Positions 15,119 to 22,742 of a stretch of 46,337 nucleotides of DNA are shown piece after piece. Positions within the stretch are counted from its first letter, which is position 1. Every line of letters starts with the position of its first letter. The notes under the pieces are model-generated. The model ran no database searches. It had not been told where the DNA came from and saw nothing but the letters and a program-made list of their open reading frames with translations. Source of the stretch: a virus. The translations under genes and the position numbers were made by a program. The stretch covers positions 1 to 46,337 of IMG/VR virus record IMGVR_UViG_3300042923_000541. One strand, 5' to 3'.

Positions 15119-15231
15119 GCAATGTAACATTCGATAATTTGCAAGGTTTTTTCAAATGGGTGAAGTTCACCGATGGTACATACATTGTTGACCCGGCATA
15201 TGTGGACGAATGGAGGCAGGAGCATGAATGA
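15115..15231 (+). CDS. Mini-protein B of the antirepressor cassette
   Basis: A 38-residue protein from ATG 15115. The segment F-K-W-V-K-F-T-D-G-T-Y-I-V-D-P-A-Y-V-D-E-W is clearly repeated in the next gene (A-K-W-I-E-I-E-D-G-R-Y-I-I-D-P-K-Y-L-N-E-W), so B and B' are duplicates. The D-G-x-Y-I-[IV]-D-P core is unfamiliar. Function unknown. Confidence 0.55.
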   Translation: MSNVTFDNLQGFFKWVKFTDGTYIVDPAYVDEWRQEHE

Positions 15232-15364
15232 CATGCTAATCATCGAAAGCCTTAACGGACTAGCGAAGTGGATAGAAATTGAGGATGGCAGGTATATTAT
15301 TGACCCTAAATATTTAAATGAATGGAGGTTTAAAAATGAGCAATCAACTACAAAAGGTATTTGA
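15224..15364 (+). CDS. Mini-protein B' of the antirepressor cassette
   Basis: A 46-residue homologue of mini-protein B from ATG 15224, with GGAGGCAGG upstream. It overlaps the antirepressor start by 29 bases, so translation of the two is probably linked. Confidence 0.55.
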   Translation: MNDMLIIESLNGLAKWIEIEDGRYIIDPKYLNEWRFKNEQSTTKGI

Positions 15365-16130
15365 GTATCAGGGCAATGCAGTTAGAACGGTAACGGTTGA
15401 AGGCGCTCCTTGGTTTGTGGCTAAAGACGTGTGTGATATTTTGGAACATAGCAATAGCCGAATGGCTCTTGATCGCTTAGATGATGACGAAAAGGGTGTA
15501 AGCTCAATTGACACCCTTGGCGGAAACCAGGAAGTTCAAGTCGTTAATGAGCCCGGCCTATACAACCTCGTTCTAGGAAGCCGCAAACCTGAAGCGAAAG
15601 CATTCAAACGTTGGGTAACACACGAGGTATTGCCGGCTATTCGCAGGCACGGAATGTATGCAGTAGAGGAACTGCTTGACAATCCCGACTTGATGATCAA
15701 AACATTTACGGCTCTAAAGGAAGAACGCGAGAAAACAAAACGCCTTGAACTCCAAAGTGCTCAACAATCGCAAATAATTAATGAGTTATCTCCGAAGGCT
15801 ACTTATTACGATCTAGTCCTACAGAACAAGTCTTTGCTGGCAATAACTAAAATAGCGAAGGATTACGGTATGTCAGGGACTGCTCTGAATGCATTGCTCC
15901 ATGAGTTGAGCATCCAGTATAAGCAAGGCGATGTGTGGCTTTTGTATCAGAAATATGCTGACAAAGGATACACTCAGAGCAAAACACACGTGATTGACGA
16001 CGAGCGGAACAAGTTCCATACTTATTGGACGCAGAAAGGAAGGTTATTTATTTACGATCTTCTTAAAGGCAAGAAGGGTATATTGCCTCTTATCGAACGC
16101 GAAGGCTTGCGTCTAGTAGCGAATAAATAG
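15336..16130 (+). CDS. Phage antirepressor (BRO-N plus KilAC)
   Basis: A 264-residue protein from ATG 15336 with TGGAGG upstream. Residues 1-110 form a BRO-N/P22 AntA-type domain (W-F-V-A-K-D-V-C-D-I-L-E-H, D-D-D-E-K-G-V, N-E-P-G-L-Y-N-L-V-L-G-S-R-K-P-E-A-K-A-F-K-R-W-V). Residues about 140-260 are a KilAC/ANT domain (A-K-D-Y-G-M-S-G-T-A-L-N-A-L-L, W-T-Q-K-G-R-L-F-I-Y). Such proteins inactivate a repressor to permit induction. The gene is downstream of the Arc-like repressor and followed by a terminator. Confidence 0.9.
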   Translation: MSNQLQKVFEYQGNAVRTVTVEGAPWFVAKDVCDILEHSNSRMALDRLDDDEKGVSSIDTLGGNQEVQVVNEPGLYNLVLGSRKPEAKAFKRWVTHEVLPAIRRHGMYAVEELLDNPDLMIKTFTALKEEREKTKRLELQSAQQSQIINELSPKATYYDLVLQNKSLLAITKIAKDYGMSGTALNALLHELSIQYKQGDVWLLYQKYADKGYTQSKTHVIDDERNKFHTYWTQKGRLFIYDLLKGKKGILPLIEREGLRLVANK

Positions 16131-16143
16131 AAGGGGAGCAATT

Positions 16144-16165
16144 GGAGCCGAAAGGCTCCTTTTTG
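16144..16165 (+). terminator. Terminator of the antirepressor cassette
   Basis: GGAGCC-GAAA-GGCTCC followed by six T, a compact strong terminator with a GNRA loop. Confidence 0.85.
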
Positions 16166-16195
16166 TTGGAGATTATAGTCGGAGGTGGTTGAATA

Positions 16196-16204
16196 TGGTA
16201 TAAT
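16196..16204 (+). promoter_or_regulatory. Extended -10 promoter of the secreted protein gene
   Basis: TGGTATAAT with a perfect -10 hexamer (16199-16204) and TGn extension but no clear -35. It lies about 25 bases upstream of the start codon at 16230. Confidence 0.6.
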
Positions 16205-16229
16205 GATGGCAAAAAAGGAGTGACATGCT

Positions 16230-16682
16230 TTGGGGAAATATATTAAATCGACAATTGGGAAACTGCTCATTGTTGTTACTATTTTGTTTTTCCCGGGAAT
16301 TTCATCTGCTGAGTGGGTCGAGGTTAAAACCGCGAATCCAGAATTCAAGTTTTTATTTGAATCGGATACCATCCAGCAATTTACACTCCAGCCAACAAAC
16401 TACAAGGTTAAAATTAAGCATACCTTTTCTCCGGAATTTGCGAAGAAACAGCAAGACGTGTGGTCAAAGGTTGCCACTATGGAAAGTACGAATGAATTTA
16501 GCATTAACGAAAGCATTGCCAGATTGTTGTCGTTTGCCGCTTTCGACGAGAACGGCGAATGGGTGACAGGAGATACGCGAGGCGATAAATGGAAAAAATA
16601 TAATAATCAATCTCCCTATGGGGTTATAGAAAAATACATCCGAGAAAACAAAGAAACGATTGACGCAAGGCCGAAATATTAA
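16230..16682 (+). CDS. Secreted protein with signal peptide, unknown function
   Basis: A 150-residue protein from TTG 16230, with AAAGGAGTG upstream. Residues 1-27 are a signal peptide: basic start, hydrophobic core, cleavage likely after S-S-A-27. The mature part is a small globular domain with no cysteines or known motif. It has its own extended -10 promoter and a terminator behind it, the hallmark of an independently expressed lysogeny gene inserted in the tail operon. Surface exclusion or envelope modification would fit but is inference. Confidence 0.7.
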   Translation: MGKYIKSTIGKLLIVVTILFFPGISSAEWVEVKTANPEFKFLFESDTIQQFTLQPTNYKVKIKHTFSPEFAKKQQDVWSKVATMESTNEFSINESIARLLSFAAFDENGEWVTGDTRGDKWKKYNNQSPYGVIEKYIRENKETIDARPKY

Positions 16683-16686
16683 GTAC

Positions 16687-16712
16687 AAACCCGCCTAATG
16701 GCGGGTTTCTTT
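16687..16712 (+). terminator. Terminator before the tape measure gene
   Basis: AAACCCGCC (16687-16695) pairs with GGCGGGTTT (16700-16708) around TAAT, followed by CTTTATGCCC and the ribosome site of the tape measure gene. Confidence 0.75.
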
Positions 16713-16739
16713 ATGCCCTTTAGAAAGGAGATGTGATAC

Positions 16740-18584
16740 ATGGTCGTTAGAGAATTACTTATTGGCCTTGGGTTCAGCCTGGACGAAAGCAAACTGAGAA
16801 GGGCTGACCAGGGGATTGCTAATATTAAAGACCGTGCGACTGCCGCTATCGGTGTTCTTGGCAGGATGGCTGCGGTTGTTGGCCTGGCGCTTGGTGCAGG
16901 CGAAGTCGTAAAGATTGGCGACGAATGGACTAATGTCAATGCGCGAATTGGGCTTGTGACCAAATCAGCAGAAGAACAAGCGGCTATGCAGCAAAAGGTC
17001 TTTGGTATTGCACAGAAGACCCGGCAGGAGTATGCAGCTACGGGTGACTTATATTTTAAGATGGCTAGGAATGCTACGCAGCTTGGCGCGTCACAACAGG
17101 ACGTTTTGGACGTAACAGAGACTGTCAACAAGGCACTTGTTGTCGGCGGGGCTAGTACGCAAGAGGCAAAGGCTACTATATTACAGCTTAGTCAGGCGCT
17201 GTCCTCTGGACGACTGCAAGGTGACGAGCTCAGATCTTTAGGCGAAAACGCGTCAGTACTGATGGATGAGGTGGCGAAATATTACGGCGTGACGGTCGGC
17301 AAACTGAAACAGATGGGCGCCGATGGCGAACTGACTGCCGAAGGCGTATTTAAAGCTATTCTCAAGGCTAAAGCCAAGATGGATAAAGAATTCGAGAGAA
17401 TGCCTGTAACAATAGAGCAATCTGTGACCTACTCGCTGAACCGTATCGGAAGCCTGATCTTTGGATTGAACAAGGAAACAAACGTATTTCAACATATCGC
17501 TAAAGGGATTATTAAGGCAGTTGACGGAATTGCTGGGGCAGTTGAACGGACGACTAAACTTGTCGGCGGTTTTGGCAATGCAATAAAATTATTAATTTTG
17601 TCGTTGGCAAGCTTGAAGTTGGCAATGTTTATTTTTGCTCACCCCGTGACGTATCTGCCACGACTAATTATTATGCTCAAGGGTGTTGCGCTGGCTATTG
17701 CAGGCGTTGGGAAAGCCGCCTTGATGCTAATGCTTAATCCCTTGTTTTGGAAAGCGGCACTGATTGCTGCTGCTATTGCGCTAATCGTGTTGGCGTTCGA
17801 GGACTTGTACTATTGGATAACCGGCGGCGAATCCGTTCTAGGTGATTGGCTCGGTAGTTGGGAAGATGTCAAAACAAAGGCAATTACTTACCTGCAGCCG
17901 TTTATTGACGGCTTTAATCGCCTGTCTGAAGCGGTCAAGGCTAATTTTATACCGTCGCTTGATAAACTGGGACCAGCGTTCCAAAAAATCGGCGAAACGG
18001 CACAAAAGATATTCTACGGCATGATCGACTTGATCGGCGCGTTTGTGACGTTTTTTATCGATCAGTGGGGCGAAATCAGTAACGAAGGACAATTATTTTT
18101 TGATTTGCTTCTGGCAGCGTGGAACTTCCTAATCGACCAGTTTATATTGTCGCTTCGCTTTTGGACACAGGTTTTCACCGGTGATTTTTCAGGAGCAATC
18201 GAAACTGTGAAAAAAGTTTTTGGGAATCTGCTTGATTTTGCAATCTACGTCCTCTCAGAGATTGGCGGCGCTATAGGGAGATATGTCCTCTCAAAGCTAG
18301 GATGGGCTGGGCAGAAGTTGGCTGAGATTGCCGGCATAAACTTCAATGGAGGCGTTGGGGGCATGGGTTCATATGGCGTAAGCCCTGCCGGTCTAGCCAG
18401 TTCAGGCGGCGCAAGAACCGTAATTATAAATAGCAATGGCGATACGCATATTGAACAGAACATTGCTGGGGCAGGACCGCAGCTCGCCAACCAAGTTGGG
18501 AATGCGACGGCGGAAGCCACGGGATCAAACAGCGATAAGCTAGCTCGAAATTTACAATATTCTATTCCATCATGGAGTGATTGA
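16740..18584 (+). CDS. Tape measure protein
   Basis: A 614-residue protein setting tail length. The N-terminal 220 residues match the tape measure domain (R-E-L-L-I-G-L-G-F, then I-A-Q-K-T-R-Q-E-Y-A-A-T-G-D-L-Y, L-S-Q-A-L-S-S-G-R-L-Q-G-D-E-L-R-S-L-G-E-N-A). Hydrophobic segments cluster at about 280-365, followed by helical repeats. At roughly 1.5 angstrom per residue this predicts a tail near 90 nm. ATG 16740 has AGAAAGGAGATG upstream. Confidence 0.9.
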   Translation: MVVRELLIGLGFSLDESKLRRADQGIANIKDRATAAIGVLGRMAAVVGLALGAGEVVKIGDEWTNVNARIGLVTKSAEEQAAMQQKVFGIAQKTRQEYAATGDLYFKMARNATQLGASQQDVLDVTETVNKALVVGGASTQEAKATILQLSQALSSGRLQGDELRSLGENASVLMDEVAKYYGVTVGKLKQMGADGELTAEGVFKAILKAKAKMDKEFERMPVTIEQSVTYSLNRIGSLIFGLNKETNVFQHIAKGIIKAVDGIAGAVERTTKLVGGFGNAIKLLILSLASLKLAMFIFAHPVTYLPRLIIMLKGVALAIAGVGKAALMLMLNPLFWKAALIAAAIALIVLAFEDLYYWITGGESVLGDWLGSWEDVKTKAITYLQPFIDGFNRLSEAVKANFIPSLDKLGPAFQKIGETAQKIFYGMIDLIGAFVTFFIDQWGEISNEGQLFFDLLLAAWNFLIDQFILSLRFWTQVFTGDFSGAIETVKKVFGNLLDFAIYVLSEIGGAIGRYVLSKLGWAGQKLAEIAGINFNGGVGGMGSYGVSPAGLASSGGARTVIINSNGDTHIEQNIAGAGPQLANQVGNATAEATGSNSDKLARNLQYSIPSWSD

Positions 18585-18586
18585 TA

Positions 18587-19195
18587 ATGGCGACATCGAG
18601 CATATTTTTTTCTGATCTTACAAACCCCACTAAAATCGGCAGTATCGAAGTTGATATCTTGGTAGAGCAGGAATACAGCCTTGAAAGCGATGTGACTGAG
18701 CATCCTGTAGAGGACGGCTTTCCGGTGGCTGACCACGTAATCAGAAAGCCCGTAAAGGTTTCTATGGTCGTTGGAATCACGCAAAGCCCGGTCACGTGGC
18801 TTGACAGGCTGGGGCAATCTACTGACAAGGTAAGTAATGCCCTAACCGCCTTTGAGCAGATTTATAAAAACGCTCAGCCTATTACGATTATTACACCATC
18901 CAACGCATGGGAAAACATGGTCATGACTTCGGCGAGGTTCCCTCGGACTGCAGAAAATAAGAACCTGATCCGCATTCCCTGCGAGTTTACTCAAATCCGG
19001 CGGGTAAAGGTCAAAACAACCGATATTCCGCAAAACATTGTTGACCTGTCCATGATCAACCGGGCAGGAGAGACGGAAGCGAACGGCGGAACGGCTACGC
19101 AGGAGGAAATAAATAACGCGCCGGATGATTCTGGCCGAAGGGCCTCTATGTCCAAAAGAGCATTAGAAGGAATATCCAAGGCGTTTGGAGGTTAA
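18587..19195 (+). CDS. Dit-like baseplate protein (DUF6046 type)
   Basis: A 202-residue protein from ATG 18587 with GGAGTG upstream. It contains S-L-E-S-D-V-T-E-H-P-V-E-D-G-F-P-V-A-D-H-V near residue 28 and the beta-sandwich continuation of the Dit-like tail protein N-terminal domain in simple myophage baseplates. It should link the tube to the baseplate. The C-terminal 40 residues are polar. Confidence 0.78.
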   Translation: MATSSIFFSDLTNPTKIGSIEVDILVEQEYSLESDVTEHPVEDGFPVADHVIRKPVKVSMVVGITQSPVTWLDRLGQSTDKVSNALTAFEQIYKNAQPITIITPSNAWENMVMTSARFPRTAENKNLIRIPCEFTQIRRVKVKTTDIPQNIVDLSMINRAGETEANGGTATQEEINNAPDDSGRRASMSKRALEGISKAFGG

Positions 19196-19199
19196 TGCA

Positions 19200-19529
19200 A
19201 TGCAGACAATAGCCTTTTTAGATGCGAATGATATTGTGTTTACTGCTACTCTGGATAGCACGCAATATAAAATCCGCATGCTCTATAACGACGCAGGCGG
19301 TTACTGGACGTTAAGCATTCGCAGCGACAGCGGTGTTTCGCTGCTTGAAGGCGTCAAGTCTGTGCCAGACTATCCTTTGCTTAAGCTTTATCACCGCCCC
19401 GGCTTGCCTCCCGGCGAGCTCATGATAATTACTATGGACACCACAATTCAAACCGTAAGCCGCAAGGACTTTGCCAACAGCAAAGCTATTCTGGTTTACG
19501 TCACGGAGGCTGAAATCAATGCAATTTAA
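19200..19529 (+). CDS. Baseplate plug protein
   Basis: A 109-residue protein from ATG 19200 with GGAGGT eight bases upstream. The Y-N-D-A-G-G-Y-W-T-L-S-I-R motif, a D-Y-P-L-L-K-L-Y segment, P-G-E-L-M-I-I and the V-S-R-K-D-F core are those of the plug family known from cyanophage Pam3 gp18. It sits between Dit-like and hub genes, as there. Overlaps the hub gene by 11 bases. Confidence 0.75.
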   Translation: MQTIAFLDANDIVFTATLDSTQYKIRMLYNDAGGYWTLSIRSDSGVSLLEGVKSVPDYPLLKLYHRPGLPPGELMIITMDTTIQTVSRKDFANSKAILVYVTEAEINAI

Positions 19530-20421
19530 CCGTATATTTCGCCTCATGGCTGGGGTTCAAGGCGAAGAGGGTATTGTCATTGAGTCCGACGGTAAAAACG
19601 ATAGCCTACGGATTGAGTTCGATATCGATAAGGACCTGACCCAGCAGACAAATAAGTCGTCAATCAAAATCTATAACCTTTCGGAAGCGACCAGGGGGAA
19701 GTTAGAGGTTGACGACTTAATCTGCGAATTACAGGTAGGATACGCCGAGGACATAGGCCTGCGGCGTATTTTTCTTGGCGCAGTTACCTACGCGACAACG
19801 CGCAGGGAAGGGCCGGAAAGAGTAACTGAGTTGGAACTATCAGACGGGCAAATCGCTATCCGGGATACGGTTGTATCGCTTGGCTATTCCGCGGGGGTTG
19901 CCGGCAGTAAGATCGTATCCGATGTAACCGCGCAGATGGGTCTGGTTGCGCAGATTGCCCCTGACGTGGAACTCGCATCATACCCGGCAGGATTTTCTTT
20001 TGTCGGACAGGGACGAGAATGCCTCAACAAAGTCCTGGACGCATCAGGCGCAACGTGGAGCATTCAAAATAACGTTCTACAGGCCATTATGGACGGCAGC
20101 AGTACAAATATTAGGGCTCTGGTCTTTTCTCCGTCCAGCGGTCTTATTGACAGCCCTGAGAGGATTATAAAAGCTGTCAAACGTCCTGACCAAACTGCCA
20201 AAAAGAAGCGCAAGGTCAAGAAGAAGAAAGCGGAGAAAAAAGCCGGGTGGAAGATCGTTACGCTACTGGCGCCGACTATTAACCCCGGCGATTTGGTCAG
20301 GGTTGAATCCGATACGGTGACAGGATGGTTTAGAGTGGAAACATTGAAACACTCAGGTGATACCCACGGCAATGAATGGTACACCGAACAGGAGTTGATT
20401 GTGGTGGATGAAGATGAGTAA
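19519..20421 (+). CDS. Baseplate hub protein
   Basis: A 300-residue hub protein from ATG 19519. Features are L-R-I-E-F-D-I-D-K-D near the start, S-S-I-K-I-Y-N-L-S, and G-A-V-T-Y-A-T-T-R-R-E-G-P, which fit the hub family of simple baseplates (gp27/gpD-like). Odd feature: a cluster of about 15 lysines and arginines at roughly residues 228-244 (nt 20200-20250), forming a basic loop between barrel halves. Confidence 0.75.
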   Translation: MQFNRIFRLMAGVQGEEGIVIESDGKNDSLRIEFDIDKDLTQQTNKSSIKIYNLSEATRGKLEVDDLICELQVGYAEDIGLRRIFLGAVTYATTRREGPERVTELELSDGQIAIRDTVVSLGYSAGVAGSKIVSDVTAQMGLVAQIAPDVELASYPAGFSFVGQGRECLNKVLDASGATWSIQNNVLQAIMDGSSTNIRALVFSPSSGLIDSPERIIKAVKRPDQTAKKKRKVKKKKAEKKAGWKIVTLLAPTINPGDLVRVESDTVTGWFRVETLKHSGDTHGNEWYTEQELIVVDEDE

Positions 20422-20950
20422 CAACCAGACAATGCAGGCCGTTGTTGATTTGGCGAAAGGCATAGTATCAGGAATTCACACCTCTGCCCCCGGCAAGATC
20501 ATCAGTTATGACCCTGGCACAGGCAGAGCCAGCGTACAACCGGCAATAAAATGCAAGGTATCCGATGGCCGGACGCTGGACGCTCCGGTCATTGTTAATG
20601 TCCCGGTTTATTTTCCAAGCGGGGGCAATGCGTCGATTACATACCCCATTAAAGCCGGTGACGACTGCTGGCTGGTTTTTGCTGAGCGCTGCATAGACGA
20701 CTGGCTGCTAGGCGGAGAAAGCGAAGATCCGCGCAAGTACGACCTGACAGACTGCGCCGCCTTTGTCGGCATGAAGCCAACCAGGGCGACGAATAACAGC
20801 GCAATCGAGATAAAACATGGCAGTTGCGTCCTTTCCATCCCTGAGAACGGACCGGCCAGCATTAACACGGATCTGATTATCGGGGGGATATCGTTCCTTG
20901 GTCATATCCATCCGGAAAGTATCGGCAGCGTTACCGGGCCACCCGAGTAA
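20414..20950 (+). CDS. Baseplate spike protein (Gp138 N-terminal domain)
   Basis: A 178-residue membrane-piercing spike. Residues 20-115 match the Gp138 OB-fold domain (P-G-K-I-I-S-Y-D-P-G-T-G-R-A-S-V-Q-P, V-P-V-Y-F-P-S-G-G, D-C-W-L-V-F-A-E-R-C-I-D-D-W). The end has G-H-I-H-P and a Gly-rich tail, recalling the HxH metal-binding apex of other phage spikes. Starts at ATG 20414 (ATG 20408 possible) and overlaps the hub gene. Confidence 0.85.
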   Translation: MSNNQTMQAVVDLAKGIVSGIHTSAPGKIISYDPGTGRASVQPAIKCKVSDGRTLDAPVIVNVPVYFPSGGNASITYPIKAGDDCWLVFAERCIDDWLLGGESEDPRKYDLTDCAAFVGMKPTRATNNSAIEIKHGSCVLSIPENGPASINTDLIIGGISFLGHIHPESIGSVTGPPE

Positions 20951-20962
20951 AGGAGGTTTAGC

Positions 20963-21331
20963 ATGTATGATTTTGCCTTGTCTGCCGCAGACCATGACCT
21001 TATTTTTGTTGACGGCGATCTAATGCTGATTGACAACGCCGAGAGAATTGCCCAACAGGTAAAAATAAAGCTTAAATCATTTCTCGGCGAGTGGTTTCTG
21101 GATACGATATACGGCGTCCCATATTGGGAAGATATCTTGGTTAAAAACCCGAGCCTAGGTCATATCCGCAATATCTTGCGCCAGCAAATCCTTGACGTTG
21201 ACGATGTGGCTGCTGTAACTTCCTTATCTTTGACCTTGAACAGCCAAAGCAGAACGTTAACCGTCGATTTTGTGGCCGAAACGACTTATGGACTTGTTAC
21301 CGATAGAGAGGTGTTAGGATATGGCGACTGA
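20963..21331 (+). CDS. Baseplate wedge protein (gp25-like)
   Basis: A 122-residue protein from ATG 20963 with AAAGGAGG upstream. It shows the gp25/lysozyme-like baseplate pattern: A-E-R-I-A-Q-Q-V-K-I-K-L-K-S-F-L-G-E-W-F-L-D-T, then G-V-P-Y-W-E-D-I-L. Encoded right before the gpJ-like gene, as usual. Overlaps the next start by 11 bases. Confidence 0.85.
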   Translation: MYDFALSAADHDLIFVDGDLMLIDNAERIAQQVKIKLKSFLGEWFLDTIYGVPYWEDILVKNPSLGHIRNILRQQILDVDDVAAVTSLSLTLNSQSRTLTVDFVAETTYGLVTDREVLGYGD

Positions 21332-22742
21332 GTACGGCGTTACCGTTAATGGCTTTGTCAGAAAGCGCTTAGATCAAATCAAATCGGATATTGAAAGCAA
21401 TTTATCGGCTGCAGTCGGCGTTGCAATTAGCACAAAGCCGAACAGCGTTATCGGGCAGGCTATTGGCGTTTTCGTGGCGGCGATCGATGACCTTTGGCAG
21501 GTGGCCGAAGATCAATACAACGCCATGTATCCAAATACTGCCAACGGAGTGAGCATGTCAAATTCGGTGGGATTCGCGGGTATTACCAGAATTAATGCCC
21601 AGAAAACCAAGCTTTACGAGGTTTGCTACGGGATCCCGGGGACAGTAATTACCGTCGGCGCGCAAATCCAGGGGACGGATAGCGGCTATTATGAGACTAC
21701 CGAATCAAACACAATAAGCCTTTCAAACGCCGTGACGCTTGCGGTGACGTTGGCTAGTGTCACGTCAGGGTATACCTATAGTGTGACTATCGACGGCACT
21801 ACGCTGACCAAAACAGCCGGCGGCGGTGATACCGTGAACAGCGTGCTGGTGGCGCTAACATCAGGCGTTCCGTCTGGATGGTCCGCCAGCATAACAAACA
21901 ACGTACTTATCTATACTCAGGCGGATCGGATCAACGGCAAGATAGTAAGTTGCTCCACCACCATGGCTATCGTTAATGTTGGTAGCCCTGTGGAGTTTTA
22001 CGCAGCGGATACAGGCTCGCTTGACCCTGCTATTGGCACGGTGACAAACATTGTCTCTCAGATTGCTGGGTGGACTGCGGCCAGCAACGAAAGCGCCGCC
22101 TATCCGGGTCGTGATTTGGAAACAGACACCGAACTGCGGCAACGCTATTCCGGCACAGTTTCGGCACAGGGAATGGCTATGATCGAAAGTATCCAGGCAA
22201 ATTTGATTGAAAATGTTACCGGCGTCACAGCGGCAATAGTCTTTGAAAACACCTCCGATACAGCCGACGGTGACGGTCGCCCCCCGCACAGCATAGAGGC
22301 GGTTGTCCAAGGCGGGGACGAAGAAGACATTGCCAAGATGATTTGGCAAACAAAGGCCGGCGGCATTGATACGTTCGGCAGTATTGGCGTTGAAGTCACC
22401 GACAGCCAGGGCATAGAACATACCATGCACTTCAACCGCCCAACAGACGTTGAAGTTTACCTGCGATGCACTGTCCACGCCGACGCAGAAAGCGAACTCG
22501 CAGGGGATGCGCCGCAAACTATCGCTGATTACCTGTTAGCGCAAGGCAATAACCAGACAGTCGGTCAAGACGTGATTCTGCAAAAACTGTCCGCCTATAT
22601 CATCCAGAACGTAACAGGGATTAGCTATATTGAACTGGAAGGATCGACAAACGGAACGACCTACAGCGCGACAAACATTCCCATTACCGTTCGATCTCTT
22701 GCCGTGTTCGATCCTTCGCGAATCGAGGTGACGGTTGCATAA
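21321..22742 (+). CDS. Baseplate protein J-like
   Basis: A 473-residue protein of the Mu gp47/PBSX XkdT/P2 gpJ family, building the wedges that tie hub to fibres. Visible marks are P-N-S-V-I-G-Q-A-I-G-V near residue 37, a D-L-E-T-D-T-E-L-R-Q-R-Y region, N-V-T-G-V-T-A-A-I-V-F-E-N-T-S-D near residue 295, and the I-E-A-V-V-Q-G-G segment. An insertion of about 110 residues (about 110-220) with beta repeats is longer than in XkdT. Confidence 0.87.
   Translation: MATEYGVTVNGFVRKRLDQIKSDIESNLSAAVGVAISTKPNSVIGQAIGVFVAAIDDLWQVAEDQYNAMYPNTANGVSMSNSVGFAGITRINAQKTKLYEVCYGIPGTVITVGAQIQGTDSGYYETTESNTISLSNAVTLAVTLASVTSGYTYSVTIDGTTLTKTAGGGDTVNSVLVALTSGVPSGWSASITNNVLIYTQADRINGKIVSCSTTMAIVNVGSPVEFYAADTGSLDPAIGTVTNIVSQIAGWTAASNESAAYPGRDLETDTELRQRYSGTVSAQGMAMIESIQANLIENVTGVTAAIVFENTSDTADGDGRPPHSIEAVVQGGDEEDIAKMIWQTKAGGIDTFGSIGVEVTDSQGIEHTMHFNRPTDVEVYLRCTVHADAESELAGDAPQTIADYLLAQGNNQTVGQDVILQKLSAYIIQNVTGISYIELEGSTNGTTYSATNIPITVRSLAVFDPSRIEVTVA

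Noticed and set aside
21861-22517. 218-codon minus-strand open frame under the J-like gene
   Set aside because: Antisense shadow of a well-supported baseplate gene, no ribosome site.
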